Assembly (NCBI RefSeq): GCF_014643255.1
Contig: NZ_BMJI01000001.1
Span: 496,001 to 560,000 of the forward strand
DNA from: Tersicoccus solisilvae
GTDB lineage: Bacteria > Actinomycetota > Actinomycetes > Actinomycetales > Micrococcaceae
DNA length: 64,000 nt
Direction: 5' to 3'
Shown: positions 62,926 to 64,000 of the stretch, piece after piece
Layout: every line of letters begins with the position of its first letter
Position numbering within the stretch: position 1 is the stretch's first letter
Program-made: the position numbers and the translations under genes
The notes under the pieces: model-generated
What the model saw: only the letters and a program-made list of their open reading frames with translations
The model's database searches: none
Told to the model about the DNA's origin: nothing

Positions 62926-63405
62926 TCAGCGTATGCGGTGGAACACCTGCGAGAGGTCGGCGCCCCACGGGCCGCCGTGCTCGGTAATCGGGCCCGTGCT
63001 GATGAGCGTGCCGTCCGCCTCGGCGCGGATGGTCACGGTCTGGGCGATCGTCGGGTCGTCGCGCGACCAGGTGACGGTGTGCTGACCGCCGACGACGACG
63101 GCGTAGATCCGCGACACCTCCCGCTCGTCGAAGTACACCATGACGAGCCGGCCGGATCCGTTGTCGCTGCCGATGATCGCCATACCGTCGGGGAAGCCGG
63201 ATTCGTCGACATGGGTGCGCACGAGCAGGAAGGCCCCGCCCTCGTGCCACGTGAACGAGGTCCGGCCGCCGACCGTCCTGCCGGGTAGGGCCGGGTGCCG
63301 GCCCGTCGTCCGCCAGTCGCCCACCAGGAAGGCGAGCGACTGAAGGGCGGGATTGGGGATCCGCGCCCGCGGCCCGATGACCGGTTCCGTCGCATCTGGG
63401 TCCAT
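62926..63405 (-). CDS. Hypothetical protein, DUF1579/lipocalin-like
   Basis: A 159-residue protein with LAFLVGDWRTTGRHPALPGR and later beta-rich segments (GRTSFTWHEGGAFLLVRTHV; GSGRLVMVYFDEREVSRIYA; HTVTWSRDDP). The GDW turn and eight or more strands recall DUF1579 and other small beta-barrel families. It is 53 bases upstream of the epimerase-like gene on the same strand. No activity is assigned. Confidence 0.75.
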   Translation of the reverse strand: MDPDATEPVIGPRARIPNPALQSLAFLVGDWRTTGRHPALPGRTVGGRTSFTWHEGGAFLLVRTHVDESGFPDGMAIIGSDNGSGRLVMVYFDEREVSRIYAVVVGGQHTVTWSRDDPTIAQTVTIRAEADGTLISTGPITEHGGPWGADLSQVFHRIR

Positions 63406-63479
63406 CGCCGCGCCTCCGACGTCCGCGGGTGGTGACAGACGCGAGGCTACTCCGTGGCGGGGGTCCCGGTCGGGCCGGT

Positions 63480-63893
63480 CTACTTCTTGTCCACGATGAG
63501 GTTGGTGATCCGCAGCGTGCAGAGCCGGCGGTCCTGCTCGTCGGTGATGACGACCTCGTGACTGGTCATGGTCCGGCCCAGGGAGATCGCCGTCGCGGTG
63601 ATCGTCACGGTGCCGGAGGTGGCCGAGCGGTGGTGCGTCGCGGAGACATCGACGCCGACGGCGCTGCGGCCCATCGTGCTCGCATGGATCACCGCGGCCC
63701 AGGAGCCGACCGCCTCGCCGACGGCCAGGGACGCCCCGCCGTGCAGCAGCCCGAAGGACTGGCGGTTGCCCTCGACCGGCATCGTGGCCACGACGCGTTC
63801 GGCCGACTGCTCGACGATCCGCACGCCCATCTTCTCGTCGAGCTCCCCGAGCGTGATCTGCCACGGCTCGTGTGCCTGTGCTGACTCGGTCAT
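63480..63893 (-). CDS. paaI: PaaI-family hotdog thioesterase
   Basis: The 137-residue hotdog-fold thioesterase contains NRQSFGLLHGGASLAVGEAV near residue 50, the PaaI active-site region, and GVDVSATHHRSATSG. PaaI hydrolyses ring-hydroxylated phenylacetyl-CoA and rescues CoA. The start at 63893 follows GGAAGGGGAACG; ATG at 63923 is an alternative. A TetR-type site just upstream is identical to that of the thiolase operon. Confidence 0.87.
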   Translation of the reverse strand: MTESAQAHEPWQITLGELDEKMGVRIVEQSAERVVATMPVEGNRQSFGLLHGGASLAVGEAVGSWAAVIHASTMGRSAVGVDVSATHHRSATSGTVTITATAISLGRTMTSHEVVITDEQDRRLCTLRITNLIVDKK

Positions 63894-63945
63894 CGTTCCC
63901 CTTCCCGGTGTGCTCCCGCTCACCCATCCTGTACGCTGACAATAC

Positions 63946-63962
63946 TGAACGATCGGTCGGTA
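63946..63962. promoter_or_regulatory. TetR-type operator upstream of paaI
   Basis: TGAACGATCGGTCGGTA, identical to 20140-20156. It lies 53 bases upstream of the paaI start and near the window edge, so it may also control a divergent gene beyond it. Confidence 0.65.
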
Positions 63963-64000
63963 ACGCCATCGTGCTCACATCGAGCGCGGTCCCGGCCCGA

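Overview
The window reads as chromosomal DNA of a high-GC actinobacterium, most likely an Arthrobacter-like member of the Micrococcales. The signs are dense GC-rich coding, frequent GTG/TTG starts, 4-nt stop/start overlaps, a BldC-type regulator next to a 32-residue bL37 ribosomal protein, menaquinone genes, a ResA/CcdA/ResB/CcsB cytochrome c operon, a RamB/ScfR glyoxylate-cycle regulator and actinobacterial phenylacetate-type genes. I saw no rRNA, tRNA, CRISPR array or prophage.

Bases 1-35,000 are mostly ordinary. In order they hold trkH-trkA potassium uptake, acuC, an ArsR regulator, bldC, bL37, glutaredoxin, YceI, a histidine phosphatase and the cytochrome c biogenesis operon (6.9-11.0 kb). 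Next come menB-menE-menA (12.0-15.1 kb), L-lactate dehydrogenase, a block of 92-bp tandem repeats (16.3-16.7 kb), a DUF559 gene, a TetR regulator with its divergent exporter-like gene, and a thiolase/enoyl-CoA hydratase/3-hydroxyacyl-CoA dehydrogenase operon (20.2-23.1 kb). An aldo-keto reductase, a 5'-3' exonuclease, an MFS/XRE-cupin pair and ramB with isocitrate lyase and malate synthase follow. A shikimate/ketoglutarate-type transporter gene at 33.7-35.1 kb carries a single-base frameshift.

Bases 35,800-50,000 and 60,300-61,900 are accessory and eroded. They hold small or orphan genes and a truncated penicillin-binding protein. There is also a frameshifted and 3'-truncated Orn/Lys/Arg decarboxylase, an operon with a nucleobase-type permease, a flavin reductase and an orphan urocanase, and a complete IS3-family element (46,752-48,059). 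Remnants of other insertion sequences, a frameshifted DUF3887-like gene, a truncated acetyltransferase and a dispersed short hairpin repeat with the core CTATCGG complete the set. Two small membrane-protein reading frames (37,768-37,878 and 60,959-61,135) are shorter than usual gene-calling limits.

Bases 48,200-58,300 form a lactate-use island: an LldR-like GntR regulator, lutABC and divergent lldP followed by pyruvate carboxylase. Three identical 11-bp palindromes (TGGTCAGACCA) lie in the lutA-lldP intergenic region, and the outer promoter start points fall inside them. Lactate would enter by LldP, be oxidised by LutABC to pyruvate, and be carboxylated to oxaloacetate by Pyc; the glyoxylate shunt at 29-32 kb serves C2 substrates. 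At the right edge a PaaI thioesterase is preceded by the same 17-bp TetR-type site found 43 kb away before the thiolase operon, which suggests one phenylacetate/aromatic-CoA regulon touches both ends of the window.
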